Positions 55,766 through 64,000 are shown, counted from the first letter of the stretch. The stretch: DNA of 64,000 nt from JAPULR01 sp965238215 (GCA_965238215.1 OZ250180.1:1116001-1180000), one strand, 5' to 3'. Numbers and translations: made by a program. Notes: generated by a model not told the origin, from the sequence alone.

Positions 55766-55906
55766 GGGAAAGGGCGGTTCCCGAACCGCCCCTACGATAG
55801 GTTGATGATGTCGCCTTGGGGGTTAGGCGTCTTCGGGTTGTTCGGCGGCTTGGGTGCGTACGGGCAGGCCGTAGATGGCGATGAAGCCTTCGGAGGAGCG
55901 GTTGAT
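55766..55906 (-). pseudogene. Duplicated 3' end of argG with its downstream repeat
   Basis: 55823-55900 encodes R-S-S-E-G-F-I-A-I-Y-G-L-P-V-R-T-Q-A-A-E then Q-P-E-D-A and a TAA, which is the ArgG C-terminus with one substitution (argG has A for the first S). The flanking downstream R4 repeat is also duplicated (55766-55801 versus 57177-57211). The copy ends 6 bases before the stop of the DUF2806 gene. It forms a direct repeat bracketing that gene. Confidence 0.85.
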
Positions 55907-55911
55907 GCTTA

Positions 55912-57012
55912 CTACTCGCCAAATACCGTGCCAGCATTTACGTCTACGACATGTGGTTTGTCGCCGGCAACCTCTAGCATACGAAACCCCTTCCCTTCGA
56001 AGAACTGAGCTAATGCATTCGAGTAATTGTCTATCAGTTCGACCTTCACAATGCTGAACAGCTCTCTGCCAGATTGAGTTAGTGCGACGCCATTTACTTC
56101 GAGTTTCTTGCCAACCCTGTCATTGGACATCGGCATCAAAATCCAATGCTTACCTTGGTAACTCCAAGCTATACATATTGCCTGCTGCCCTAAGCCAGAA
56201 ACAGCAGGTAAAGCTACACAAGGCATATACCCCCACTGAGAATTGTAATCTGAGATTACAAGTCCGTGTTCATTCAATAGATTAAGCGTAGCAAAGTTCA
56301 GTCCATATTCCTGCAGCGCATTCTGACCAGCATTACCACCAAGGGAGGGCACTTCAATATATTGTAACTGCAACGAGATGGATAAGGAGCACAATCTCAA
56401 AAAATGGCTAGCGGTATTCTGATCAAGACTACCAAGGATTTTAACTGTCCTTCTCGAATAGGAGCCTGGTTTTGTGATTTCGCCAGCCAATACCTTGCCG
56501 AAGTAGGCCTGCATTTCTTCAGTACTTATCTGCCTGGCTTCGGTCTCAAAAGTGTTAAGCCAATCATCGTTGATTGTATCGCCTGACTCGTCCGCTCCTA
56601 GTTGATCGCCGGAATCGTTTGCAGACCGTAATTCAATCGCAGCTTTCTGAGTAATCAGATCTAAGTTAACCTGCTCACGAAGTACTCGCTGACCGAACTT
56701 TTGAACCGCTACTCGTGCATACTCAGGATCAGTCTGCATCTGTTTAGCAATTTGCTCAGCTGATGTGTAAATCAGCTTGATTCGTGCCGCTGTTTCTGCA
56801 TGTAGTTCATCCGCCTTACCCGTAAGGTATGCAACGGGAATATCGATTGCCGCGGAACACAATTGCCCGAAGGCCTTTAGAAAGCTCCGCCTAACCGGAC
56901 CGGATATACCTGGGATAGCTACATCAGCTACCAAATCTGTGATGATATCGGGGCCGGCAATGAATTCATCGCTGGGAGCGTTGAAGTTTTCGTTTGCAGA
57001 CTTGTCAACCAT
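55912..57012 (-). CDS. DUF2806-family protein
   Basis: 366 residues. The block W-L-N-T-F-E-T-E-A-R-Q-I-S-T-E-E-M-Q followed by F-G-K-V-L-A-G-E-I-T-K-P-G-S-Y-S and 'RTVKILGSLDQNTASHFL' is the DUF2806 core, known from accessory regions but without a firm function. The N-terminus has a Gly/Pro-rich hydrophobic stretch ('VAIPGISGPVRR') then helices. The gene is clearly AT-richer than argG. It lies between two copies of the argG 3' end, so it is probably a horizontally acquired insert. Confidence 0.72.
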   Translation of the reverse strand: MVDKSANENFNAPSDEFIAGPDIITDLVADVAIPGISGPVRRSFLKAFGQLCSAAIDIPVAYLTGKADELHAETAARIKLIYTSAEQIAKQMQTDPEYARVAVQKFGQRVLREQVNLDLITQKAAIELRSANDSGDQLGADESGDTINDDWLNTFETEARQISTEEMQAYFGKVLAGEITKPGSYSRRTVKILGSLDQNTASHFLRLCSLSISLQLQYIEVPSLGGNAGQNALQEYGLNFATLNLLNEHGLVISDYNSQWGYMPCVALPAVSGLGQQAICIAWSYQGKHWILMPMSNDRVGKKLEVNGVALTQSGRELFSIVKVELIDNYSNALAQFFEGKGFRMLEVAGDKPHVVDVNAGTVFGE

Positions 57013-57176
57013 ACTAGCTATCTAACCCGCCCCTTTCCACCGATACGGGGAGTCCGGTGAATTTTGCTCCGAGGCAGGGAAATGACCAGGCATGGCCAAA
57101 GGGAGCTTACGCGAGTTATAAACGCGGTTAAACAGCCTCGGCCTATGCAGTATACCAGACTCACAAGGGGCCGCTG

Positions 57177-57211
57177 GGAAGGGCGGTTCCCGAACCGCCC
57201 CTACGATAGGT
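57177..57211 (+). repeat. R4 repeat downstream of argG
   Basis: GGGCGGTTCCCGAACCGCCC palindrome core, same as at 55766-55801. May also serve as argG terminator. Confidence 0.75.
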
Positions 57212-57235
57212 TGTTGAGGGCGTGACCGTTGGGGG

Positions 57236-58432
57236 TTATGCGTCTTCGGGTTGTTCGGCGGCTTGGGTGCGGACGGGCAGGCCGTAGATGGCTATGAAGC
57301 CTTCGGAGGCGCGGTGGTCGAAGACGTCTCCCCGGTCGTATGTGGCGAGTTTGTGGCTGTAGAGTCCTCTAGGAGCCTTGCGGCCCACGACGGTACAGTT
57401 GCCCTTGTGAAGACGCACACGGACGGCGCCCGTGACGTGTCTCTGGGTGCTCGCAACGTAGGCGGTGAGGTCGCGACGGTGAGCGGTGAACCAGAGGCCG
57501 TTGTAGACAACGTCGGAGTACTCCTGGGCCACGGTATTCTTCATACGGGCTTGGTCCTTGCTGAGGGTCAGGGACTCCAGGGCTTTGTGGGCGGCGTGGA
57601 GAACGACACCGGCGGGGGACTCGTAGATTTCGCGGGACTTGATGCCCACAAGCCGGTTTTCAACGTGGTCGATGCGCCCGACGCCGTTCCGACCGGCGAG
57701 GTCGTTGAGGTGTTCGACCATCTGGACGGAGCCCATTTCCTCTCCGTCGATGAGCGTAGGAATGCCGCCCTGGAATGCTATTTCCACGTAGGTGGGGGAG
57801 TCCGGGGTTTCGCCGACGGGTTTGGTCCAGAGGTAGGCGTCCTCGGGGGGTTCGGCCCAGGGGTCTTCGAGTTCGCCGGCTTCAACGCTGCGGCCCCATA
57901 GATTTTCGTCGGTAGAATAGCTGCTGTTGGAGGTGGGGACGGAGATGCCGTGGGCCGCGGCGTATTCGAGCTCCTCCTCCCGGTTCCAGCCCCACTCGCG
58001 GACGGGCGCGATGACTTTGACGTTGGGGTCAAGGGCACCGGCGCTAACGTCCATTCGCACCTGGTCGTTGCCCTTGCCGGTGCAGCCGTGGGCGATGGCA
58101 ATGGCGCCTACGCGGTGAGCGGCTTCCACCATGTACTTGGCGATGAGGGGACGACCCAGGGCGGTGGCCAGGGGGTACTGCTCCTCGTAGACGGCGCCGG
58201 CCTGGAGGGCGGGAAATACGTAGTTCTTGACGAATTCCTCTCGCCCGTCAACGGTGAGGGCGTCGACGGCGCCGGTCTGGAGGGCACGCTGGCGGATGGG
58301 TTCCATTTCGACCATCCCCAGGTCGACGGTCAAGGTGACGACGTTAGCGTCGTGCTTTTCCTGGAGCCACTTGACGCAGACGGAGGTGTCGAGGCCGCCA
58401 CTGTAGGCGAGCAGGATGGTGTCTTTGGGCAT
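57236..58432 (-). CDS. argG: Argininosuccinate synthase
   Basis: Joins citrulline and aspartate with ATP. 398 residues. The PP-loop A-Y-S-G-G-L-D-T-S is at residues 9-17; 'IAHGCTGKGNDQVRM', 'REWGWNREEELEYAAAHGI', 'SYSTDENLWGRS' and 'VEIAFQGGIPT' complete the family pattern. RBS GGGGAAG before the ATG. It ends the argJ-argB-argD-argG run; its 3' end is duplicated at 55.8 kb. Confidence 0.98.
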   Translation of the reverse strand: MPKDTILLAYSGGLDTSVCVKWLQEKHDANVVTLTVDLGMVEMEPIRQRALQTGAVDALTVDGREEFVKNYVFPALQAGAVYEEQYPLATALGRPLIAKYMVEAAHRVGAIAIAHGCTGKGNDQVRMDVSAGALDPNVKVIAPVREWGWNREEELEYAAAHGISVPTSNSSYSTDENLWGRSVEAGELEDPWAEPPEDAYLWTKPVGETPDSPTYVEIAFQGGIPTLIDGEEMGSVQMVEHLNDLAGRNGVGRIDHVENRLVGIKSREIYESPAGVVLHAAHKALESLTLSKDQARMKNTVAQEYSDVVYNGLWFTAHRRDLTAYVASTQRHVTGAVRVRLHKGNCTVVGRKAPRGLYSHKLATYDRGDVFDHRASEGFIAIYGLPVRTQAAEQPEDA

Positions 58433-58456
58433 TTTTTCTTCCCCTTTTTCTTTCCC

Positions 58457-59641
58457 CTAGACGCTGGCGATGGCCTTTTCGAGACGGGCCACGCCCTCGT
58501 CAATTTCGTCGGTGGTTATGTTAAGGGGAGGCATGAAGCGGAGGGTGTTGGGCTTGACCATGTTGAGGAGGACTCCGGATGCGTTGGCGTTTGAGAGAAC
58601 GTCAGCGGCGACGTCATCATGAAACTCGAGGGCGATGAGGAGTCCCCTGCCGCGGACTTCGCTGATGCTGTCGAAGCGGGACTTGAGGTCTTCGAGGCGA
58701 GCGGTGAGATGCGCGCCCATGGTCCTGGCGTTCCCGGAGATATCGTTGTCGATGATGAACTGGGTGGATGCGTAGGCGGCGGCGGTAGTCAGCGCGTTGC
58801 CGCCGTAGGTGGAGCCGTGGTCGCCGGGTTCCAAGGCCATGCAGTGTTCCTTGGAGAGGAAAGCGCCGATGGGGACGCCGCCGCCGAGTCCCTTGGCGAG
58901 GGTGATAACGTCCGGCTCGACGTCGTATTCCTGGTAGCCAAAGAGGCTGCCGAGGCGTCCGAGGCCAGTCTGCACTTCATCGAGGATGAGGAGGAGGCCT
59001 TGTTCGTCGCACCACTGGCGCACCCGTTGTAGATAGTCATCGGCGGGGATGTTGACGCCGCCTTCGCCCTGAATGGGTTCCAGCATGACGGCGGCGGTGC
59101 GGTCCGTTGTGGCGGCCATGATGGCTTCCACGTCGTCGTAGTCCACATGGACGTAGCCCGGCGTGAGGGGCTGGAAGGCTTCCTGGTAGTGGGGTTGACC
59201 GGTGGCAGCAATGGTCGTGAGGGTGCGCCCGTGGAAGGAGTTGAAGGCAGTGATAACCTCGTAAGCGCCGTCGCGATTCTTCTTGCCGTACTTGCGGGCG
59301 AGCTTGAGGGCGCCCTCGACGGCCTCTGCGCCGCTGTTGCCAAAGAAGACTCTATCCAGACAGCTGTTGTCGATGAGGGCTTGGGCCAGCTTGAGCTGGG
59401 GGATGGTGAAGAACTGGTTGGAGGTCTGGATGAGGGTTGCGGCCTGTTCCTGGATGGCCTGGACCATGACGGGGTGGCAATGGCCAATATTGGTGACGGC
59501 CCAGCCGGCGGTGAAGTCGAGGTATTCCTTGCCGTCGGCGTCCCAGACGCGGGTGCCCTGGCCTCGTACGAGGACGATGGGCTGGCGGCGGACGGTTTGG
59601 GCGTAGTACTTCTCTTCCATGGATATCCACTGGGTAGTCAC
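58457..59641 (-). CDS. argD: Acetylornithine aminotransferase
   Basis: Class III PLP aminotransferase converting N-acetylglutamate semialdehyde to N-acetylornithine. 'DFTAGWAVTNIGHCHP', 'NSGAEAVEGALKLARKYGK', 'FHGRTLTTIAATGQ', 'LLILDEVQTGLGRLG' and the PLP-lysine in 'ITLAKGLGGGVPIGA' are present. GTG 59641 (M-T-T-Q-W-I-S) follows GGAGGA by 8 bases and is preferred; an ATG at 59662 and an ATG at 59620 are alternatives. About 394 residues. Fits between argB and argG in the same direction. Confidence 0.94.
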   Translation of the reverse strand: MTTQWISMEEKYYAQTVRRQPIVLVRGQGTRVWDADGKEYLDFTAGWAVTNIGHCHPVMVQAIQEQAATLIQTSNQFFTIPQLKLAQALIDNSCLDRVFFGNSGAEAVEGALKLARKYGKKNRDGAYEVITAFNSFHGRTLTTIAATGQPHYQEAFQPLTPGYVHVDYDDVEAIMAATTDRTAAVMLEPIQGEGGVNIPADDYLQRVRQWCDEQGLLLILDEVQTGLGRLGSLFGYQEYDVEPDVITLAKGLGGGVPIGAFLSKEHCMALEPGDHGSTYGGNALTTAAAYASTQFIIDNDISGNARTMGAHLTARLEDLKSRFDSISEVRGRGLLIALEFHDDVAADVLSNANASGVLLNMVKPNTLRFMPPLNITTDEIDEGVARLEKAIASV

Positions 59642-59734
59642 CGGTCGGTTCCTCCATATCATTTAGTAGTTTGATGGCGGGGTTGACTATAGTTGTTGAT
59701 AGTTGCTTTGTCCACAGGAAAGAGTGCGTCGGAC

Positions 59735-60538
59735 TTAGGCGGCCAGGATGCGAGTACCGGAGGACTGGCCCAAAATGCATTGCAGAAGGGCGCCGGGCTT
59801 GCGTCCGTCGATTACGTGGGCAGACGGCACGGGGGGCATGGCGATGAGGCAGGCTTCCAGCTTAGGAATCATGCCGCCCCGGGCGACGTTGGACTGGATC
59901 AACATACGGGCCCCGCGGGGGTTCATGAGGGGCAAGCACCGGCCGGAAGAGTCGAGGACGCCTTCCACGTCGGTGAGAAAGATAAGATTGGATGCTGCGA
60001 ACTCCTGGGCCAGGCTGCCGGCAACGGTGTCGCCGTTAATGTTGAGAAGCTGGCCGTTATCCTCGTGGAGGCCAACGGGGGCGATGAGGGGCATGAAGCC
60101 GGCGTCGAGGGCGTAGGCGATGGGTTCGGGGTTGACCTGGGTTATCTCGCCGACAAAGCCGAGTTCCGGATTCGCAATGCGGCACCGGAGGAGTGCTCCG
60201 TCGACGCCGCTGAGGCCGATGACGCGTGCACCGAGGGCGGTGAGGGAGGCGACAAGCTGCTTGTTGATGAGGCCGGTAAGTACGGCGGTGACGATGTCGA
60301 GGCTGGGAGCGTCGGTAACTCTGAGGCCGCGGACGAATCGCGGCATGGCGCCGTGACGCTTCATCCACTCGGAGATGACTTTGCCGCCGCCGTGGACGAC
60401 GACTACCTGGCGTCCCTCCTTCTGAAGACGCGCCAAGTCCTGGAGGGTGGTGTCGTGGCTGCCGAGGGTGCTGCCGCCGATCTTGACCACGATGGGGGCT
60501 TGCGCCGCGCCGTTGGGGTTGGGCGAGGGTACGTTCAT
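59735..60538 (-). CDS. argB: N-acetylglutamate kinase
   Basis: Phosphorylates N-acetylglutamate; 267 residues, amino-acid kinase fold. 'VVKIGGSTLGS', 'VVVHGGGKVIS', 'RFVRGLRVTD' and 'LFLTDVEGVLD'-type (here NLIFLTDVEGVLD) are visible. The C-terminal 'GGMIPKLEACLIA' is the usual arginine-related region. Start nine bases after the argJ stop, so the two genes are coupled. Confidence 0.97.
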   Translation of the reverse strand: MNVPSPNPNGAAQAPIVVKIGGSTLGSHDTTLQDLARLQKEGRQVVVVHGGGKVISEWMKRHGAMPRFVRGLRVTDAPSLDIVTAVLTGLINKQLVASLTALGARVIGLSGVDGALLRCRIANPELGFVGEITQVNPEPIAYALDAGFMPLIAPVGLHEDNGQLLNINGDTVAGSLAQEFAASNLIFLTDVEGVLDSSGRCLPLMNPRGARMLIQSNVARGGMIPKLEACLIAMPPVPSAHVIDGRKPGALLQCILGQSSGTRILAA

Positions 60539-60547
60539 TTCGAGATT

Positions 60548-61765
60548 CTAGGTGGTGTAGGCGCTGTTGAAGGTGACGTACTCTTCGCTGAGGTTGCAAC
60601 CCCAGGCGGTGGCACTGTGCTCGCCCAAGTTCAGGTTGACCCTGATTTCCACCTGTCCCTGGGACATGAGGGCTATGACGGAGTCCCGGTGGAAGGGGGC
60701 GGGGAGGCCGTTTTCCATGATGAGGGCTCCATTGATGTGCAGGGCCAGCTTGCTTTCCTCTATGTCGGCTTCGCTGCGACCGAGGGCCACGGTTATGCGG
60801 CCCCAGTTGGGGTCGTTGCCGTGAACGGCGGTCTTGACCAGGCTGGAGCCGGAGATGATGCGCGCGGCGCTGCGGGCCTGTCGGAGGGTCTTGGCGCCTT
60901 CCACTGTAACTTCTATGAGCTTGGTGGCGCCTTCCCCCTCCCTAGCGATGCGTTTTGCCAAGTCGACGCAGACTTCGGAGAGGGCTTGGAAGAAGAGATC
61001 GGCCCCCTCGGTGTCGGGAAGGATGGGGCCGGCACCGGCGGCGCCGTTAGCCATGAGGAGAACGGTGTCGTTGGTGCTGGTATCGCCGTCGATAGTCATC
61101 ATGTTGAAGGAATCGTCGGCGGCTTCCTTGAGCATCTGCCTGAGGAAGTCGGGGGCGATTTCAGCATCGGTGGTGATGAAGGAAAGCATGGTGGCCATGT
61201 CGGGATGAATCATGCCGGCGCCCTTGGCAATGCCGCCGATGGTGATCGTCTTGCCGTTCAGGGGAAAGGATGCGCCAATCTCCTTGGGGCCGGGGTCCGT
61301 GGTGAGGATGGCGCGGGCCATGCGATTACCGCCGTCCGTGTCGAGTTGGATGCGGTCGATGCCGCTTTCGATGAGGGACATGGGGAGTTCGACGCCGACG
61401 ATGCCTGTGGAGCAAATTAGAACGTCTTGTGGGTTGATGCCAAGATGCTCGGCAGTCTTGGCGGTCATACGCTGGGCGTCCCCGTATCCGGGTTCGCCGA
61501 CGCAGGCGTTGGCGATGCCACTGTTTACGACGACGGCGTGAGCCATACCGTCGCCCACGCGTTCTTCGGTGAGGATGACGGACGGGGACCTGAGCTTGTT
61601 CTTGGTGAAGACGCCAGCGGCAGTGGTGGGACCTTGGGAGTAGAGGATGGCCAAGTCAAGCTTATCCTCGGCGTAGGTCTTGAGGCCGGCAAAGGTGGCG
61701 CCGGCCACGTAGCCCTGGGGAGAGGTGACGGTGCCGTTTTCAATAAGGGTAATGCCGCCGGGCAT
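60548..61765 (-). CDS. argJ: Glutamate N-acetyltransferase / ornithine acetyltransferase
   Basis: Recycles acetyl from acetylornithine to glutamate (and may also acetylate from acetyl-CoA). 405 residues from ATG 61765, preceded by a strong GAGGAGG. Autocleavage site is seen in 'KGAGMIHPDMATMLSF' (the Thr of A-T-M-L becomes the nucleophile of the beta chain); 'VHGNDPNWGRI' and the C-terminal 'EEYVTFNSAYTT' are typical. The same frame runs on upstream without a stop to an ATG at 61912 and encodes a C-x2-C ... C-x2-C zinc ribbon (see next entry), so a longer form is possible. Confidence 0.95.
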   Translation of the reverse strand: MPGGITLIENGTVTSPQGYVAGATFAGLKTYAEDKLDLAILYSQGPTTAAGVFTKNKLRSPSVILTEERVGDGMAHAVVVNSGIANACVGEPGYGDAQRMTAKTAEHLGINPQDVLICSTGIVGVELPMSLIESGIDRIQLDTDGGNRMARAILTTDPGPKEIGASFPLNGKTITIGGIAKGAGMIHPDMATMLSFITTDAEIAPDFLRQMLKEAADDSFNMMTIDGDTSTNDTVLLMANGAAGAGPILPDTEGADLFFQALSEVCVDLAKRIAREGEGATKLIEVTVEGAKTLRQARSAARIISGSSLVKTAVHGNDPNWGRITVALGRSEADIEESKLALHINGALIMENGLPAPFHRDSVIALMSQGQVEIRVNLNLGEHSATAWGCNLSEEYVTFNSAYTT

Positions 61766-61921
61766 AGTGGTAACCTCCTCGGTAGGTTGGGGGTCGGAGT
61801 TGGGTTGGCCCAAGGGCCAGGGTTTTTGGCACTTCCCGCACTTCTTGGGAAAGAGCACGCGGGGAATGAACTGGTAGCCGCAGTGGGCGCATTGGTTTTT
61901 CTGTCGTACCATAGTCGGCAT
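61766..61921 (-). CDS. In-frame zinc-ribbon leader before argJ
   Basis: From M-P-T-M (61921, 61912) the frame encodes V-R-Q-K-N-Q-C-A-H-C-G-Y-Q-F-I-P and K-K-C-G-K-C-Q-K-P-W, a four-cysteine zinc ribbon, then a Pro-rich stretch that leads without a stop into the ArgJ ATG. Either argJ is made in two forms, one carrying the ribbon, or the ribbon is a separate gene that lost its stop. The frame extends to 62041, but the first 40 codons are repeat-derived and unlikely. Confidence 0.5.
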
Positions 61922-62041
61922 TCTACAACAACAAGATGTAGTAGTCAAGAGGTGGCGGATGGTGAGTAAGAGGGTGGGCGCAGGGCTACGGAATTCTTCG
62001 CAGCGCTCAGAATCACTATTGCCATAGAGAGAAGGCCACAT

Positions 62042-62326
62042 AAGGGGATGGAAATGGATAGAGGGTCAGGGGGATGGGGTTCAAATGGGAGGGGGATCGG
62101 GGATGGGTTCCCGCCTTCGCGGGAACAACGGAAAGGGGCGCGAGAATGACGGAAGTGGGCACTAGGAGGAGTGATGGAATCCCGCCCCCGTCTTGACGGA
62201 GGCAGGCTCTTCGGGGGAATAACGGAGGCGTGGGCAGGGTAGGGTATTCACATGGAAAGGCGATTTCAATACTAGTCAGAATAGTCCACGCTAGCCAGAA
62301 TAGGCGACCGGCGACCTAACCGAAAG
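62042..62326. repeat. Intergenic repeats upstream of argJ
   Basis: An R3 copy (62174-62225) and a TTCCCGCCTTCGCGGGAA palindrome (62107-62124); a diverged R1 overlaps at 61990-62014. No gene seen. Confidence 0.75.
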
Positions 62327-62716
62327 TTACACCTCGTATTCCAGCGTCATTTCGTGCGCGTCGGCGTGTCCCGCAGAGTGCCCTCCGGTACCTGAAAGCC
62401 CTGTCAGTTCGGCTGTACCCGAGCCTGGGACCACCTCCCACTCGGCATTGGCCTTCTCTCCGTCGTAAGACCCCACGTGCCGCAGGACGAAGCTGCCTGT
62501 TCGCCCGCCTAAGCTGCCCACAACCATCTCGAAACCTGAGAACGAGGCTCTCCCGTCGTCAAGGTGAACCATCACATACATGAGGTTGCCCGTACCGATC
62601 AGATCGCCCTCAAACGACTTCTTCACGTGCGCTTGGGTCAGCTTTGGTCCGACCTCCGGCTCGTCAAACGGCTTTTCGTCCCAGCTTACAATCCTGAACG
62701 TGGCTTTTGCATGCAT
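62327..62716 (-). CDS. DUF3224 family protein
   Basis: 129 residues from Met 62716, preceded by CAGGAGAAG. The beta-barrel pattern 'AKATFRIVSWDEKPF', 'SFEGDLIGTGNLMYVMV' and 'GRTGSFVLRHVGSYDG', ending 'VVPGSGTAELTGLSG' and 'YEV', matches DUF3224 proteins, a lipocalin- or allene-oxide-cyclase-like fold of unknown role. Confidence 0.85.
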   Translation of the reverse strand: MHAKATFRIVSWDEKPFDEPEVGPKLTQAHVKKSFEGDLIGTGNLMYVMVHLDDGRASFSGFEMVVGSLGGRTGSFVLRHVGSYDGEKANAEWEVVPGSGTAELTGLSGTGGHSAGHADAHEMTLEYEV

Positions 62717-62752
62717 CTTCTTCTCCTGCCAAACTGGGTATAGGATGCCCAA

Positions 62753-63063
62753 TGGTCTAGACTCTCATGCTTCGTTAATTGCCCGGTCGGGAAGCTTAAG
62801 AATACCCTTCACCAACTCAGTACCTCAAGGGCGGATATTCGACACGAGCGGAGGCACGGGTCTTGCGACACACCCAGACCCACGACTATTCCATCGCCAC
62901 ACCTACACCGTTACCTCCTTCCTTGGATGATTTCATAGGAGACCGCTTGTAAGCGGTTGTTTTCGTAGAAGCAATGGAAGGGCGGGAGCGTTGATAGACG
63001 GGGCTGGGGTGTATACACTTTCAAGGTCGTGGGGTGGCGGGATAGGTCTAGGTGGAGGTGGAT
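62753..63063. other. Intergenic, one small hairpin
   Basis: Contains the stem ACCGCTT/AAGCGGT followed by TGTTTTC on the plus strand (62942-62963), terminator-like. No gene seen. Confidence 0.55.
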
Positions 63064-63708
63064 ATGCTGGCGTTCTTGGGGGGCACGGGACCGGAGGGTC
63101 GCGGGTTAGCGCTTCGGTACGCCTTGGCGGGTGAGGCGGTGTTTATCGGATCGCGGGACCCGGAGCGGGGCAGCGCGGCGGCTGAGAAGTTAGAGGAGAA
63201 GTGGCCAGGGATAGCTGTCAAGGGTGGGGGTAACGATGAGGCGGCCCGATTGGGGGAGGTGGTATTCATCTGCGTACCTTACGGAGCGCAGGAGTCACTG
63301 CTTACAGAGCTGGCGGACTCGCTGGCGGGTAAGGTGGTGGTGAACGTAGTGGCACCGCTGACTTTCAGGGAAGGTAGAGCCGTTGCGCTGCCCGTGCCGG
63401 AGGGATCGGCGGCGGAAGAGTCGGCGATGCTCCTTCCGCGCTCTCAAGTTGTTGCGGCCTTCCAGAATTTGAGTGCACGGAAGCTGCTGGCGGCGGGCGG
63501 CCCAATGGAAGGCGACGTGGTGGTCTGTTCGGACTGCGGAGAGGCTAAAGAACGGGTGATGGCGCTGGTGGAGCTAATCGAAAACCTTCGCGGAGTGGAT
63601 GGGGGAGCGTTGGAGAACGCCCGCTACGTTGAGCAGCTGACGGCTCTGCTTTTGAACGTCAACCGGATATATAAGGCGCAGAGCAGCATCAAGCTAGTGG
63701 GGTTGTAG
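63064..63708 (+). CDS. F420H2:NADP+ oxidoreductase family protein
   Basis: Transfers hydride between NADPH and coenzyme F420. About 214 residues from ATG 63064 (GGAGGTG just before it; a GTG at 63052 is in frame). The N-terminal Rossmann segment reads F-L-G-G-T-G-P-E-G-R-G-L-A and the NADP 2'-phosphate site I-G-S-R-D-P-E-R-G, then 'FICVPYGAQESL', 'VVNVVAPLTF', and the C-terminal substrate domain 'VEQLTALLLNVNRIYKAQSSI'. Together with the PPOX gene this argues that the organism makes F420. Confidence 0.9.
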   Translation: MLAFLGGTGPEGRGLALRYALAGEAVFIGSRDPERGSAAAEKLEEKWPGIAVKGGGNDEAARLGEVVFICVPYGAQESLLTELADSLAGKVVVNVVAPLTFREGRAVALPVPEGSAAEESAMLLPRSQVVAAFQNLSARKLLAAGGPMEGDVVVCSDCGEAKERVMALVELIENLRGVDGGALENARYVEQLTALLLNVNRIYKAQSSIKLVGL

Positions 63709-64000
63709 AGGTTGGGGGAGCGTAGGGTACAGCCAACGAGATTCTTCGCTTCGCTCAGAATGACAGGGTGGGAGCGCAGAATAACAAGGTTGGAGGGGCA
63801 GAATGACGGGTGGTAGGCGCTTGGATGAAAATGGGCATGGGGGCGAGGTCTGGATTCCCACCTGCGCGGGAAAAACGGAGGCGTGGGCGACGAGATTCTT
63901 CGTGGAGCCTCGGAATGACAGTTAAAGGTCTGGGGGACGACGTTGGAGTGGGGAGGGCGGTTCCCGAACCGCCCCTACGGGTTGTTAGCAGGGTGGGCCT
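63709..64000. repeat. Terminal intergenic repeats
   Basis: R1 at 63738-63768 and 63892-63920, an R3-like unit at about 63850-63882 (GGATTCCCACCTGCGCGGGA), and R4 at 63951-63986. No gene seen up to the window edge. Confidence 0.75.

Noticed and set aside
59693..61420. 575-residue plus-strand frame opposite argB and argJ
   Set aside because: Covers two well-supported genes on the other strand; no recognisable motif.
61922..62042. First 40 codons of the open frame ahead of the ArgJ zinc ribbon as part of the protein
   Set aside because: This stretch includes an R1 repeat (GAATTCTTCGCAGCGCTCAG), so it is unlikely to be coding; a start at 61921 or 61912 is more plausible.

Overview
The window looks like a chromosomal segment of a GC-rich bacterium, most probably a Chloroflexota member of the Dehalococcoidia/SAR202 type. 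That assignment is inferred from gene content (F420 and PPOX enzymes, a cadherin/FN3/LRR lipoprotein, 'ERYLKRR...EEGKAE...EPPP' small proteins, dense families of short interspersed palindromic repeats) and no marker tree was run. Housekeeping genes are intact. Accessory genes sit in a few clearly bounded patches.

Region 1 (1-25 kb): a minus-strand argF-der-(plsY?) operon; GNAT and PPOX genes; tRNA-Val; rpoB-rpoC behind a strong extended -10 promoter; then plus-strand copA with a YHS protein and a CGFS glutaredoxin-like protein, tRNA-Asp, and an amino-acid ABC transporter (binding protein, two permeases, no ATPase gene). After tRNA-Asn comes selD, whose true 5' end crosses an in-frame TGA (19973-19975) followed by a bacterial SECIS-like hairpin. 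SelD is therefore itself a selenoprotein and Sec decoding is expected in this organism. A convergent thiG-thiE-thiS operon lies under a TPP riboswitch, followed by an aminotransferase and a gamma carbonic anhydrase.

Region 2 (25-40.5 kb): aldo/keto reductase and DUF1802 genes, two near-identical ~610-bp copies of a mobile-looking cassette flanking an IS1595-type transposase remnant and an AT-richer membrane-protein gene, an ABC exporter pair, a secreted HExxH protein, an EF-G-like GTPase and a MOSC protein. A defence-like island follows: an AbiJ-NTD4-like gene cut by a complete 1211-bp IS5-type element (3-bp TAG duplication; precise excision restores the reading frame), then a coupled pair encoding an AAA ATPase and a TOPRIM-like/DUF4276-type protein.

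Region 3 (40.5-64 kb): argS, a large surface lipoprotein, a 1.6-kb gene-free repeat field, recG, the FakA/FakB fatty-acid kinase pair divergent from rpmB, rpe-argH, an accessory insertion (three tandem small paralogues and a DUF2806 gene bracketed by a duplicated argG 3' end), then argG-argD-argB-argJ (read on the minus strand as J-B-D-G), DUF3224, and an F420:NADP reductase. With argF at the left, most arginine enzymes downstream of glutamate are here; argC was not seen.

At least five families of short GC-rich repeats fill almost every larger intergenic gap and generate many spurious open frames.
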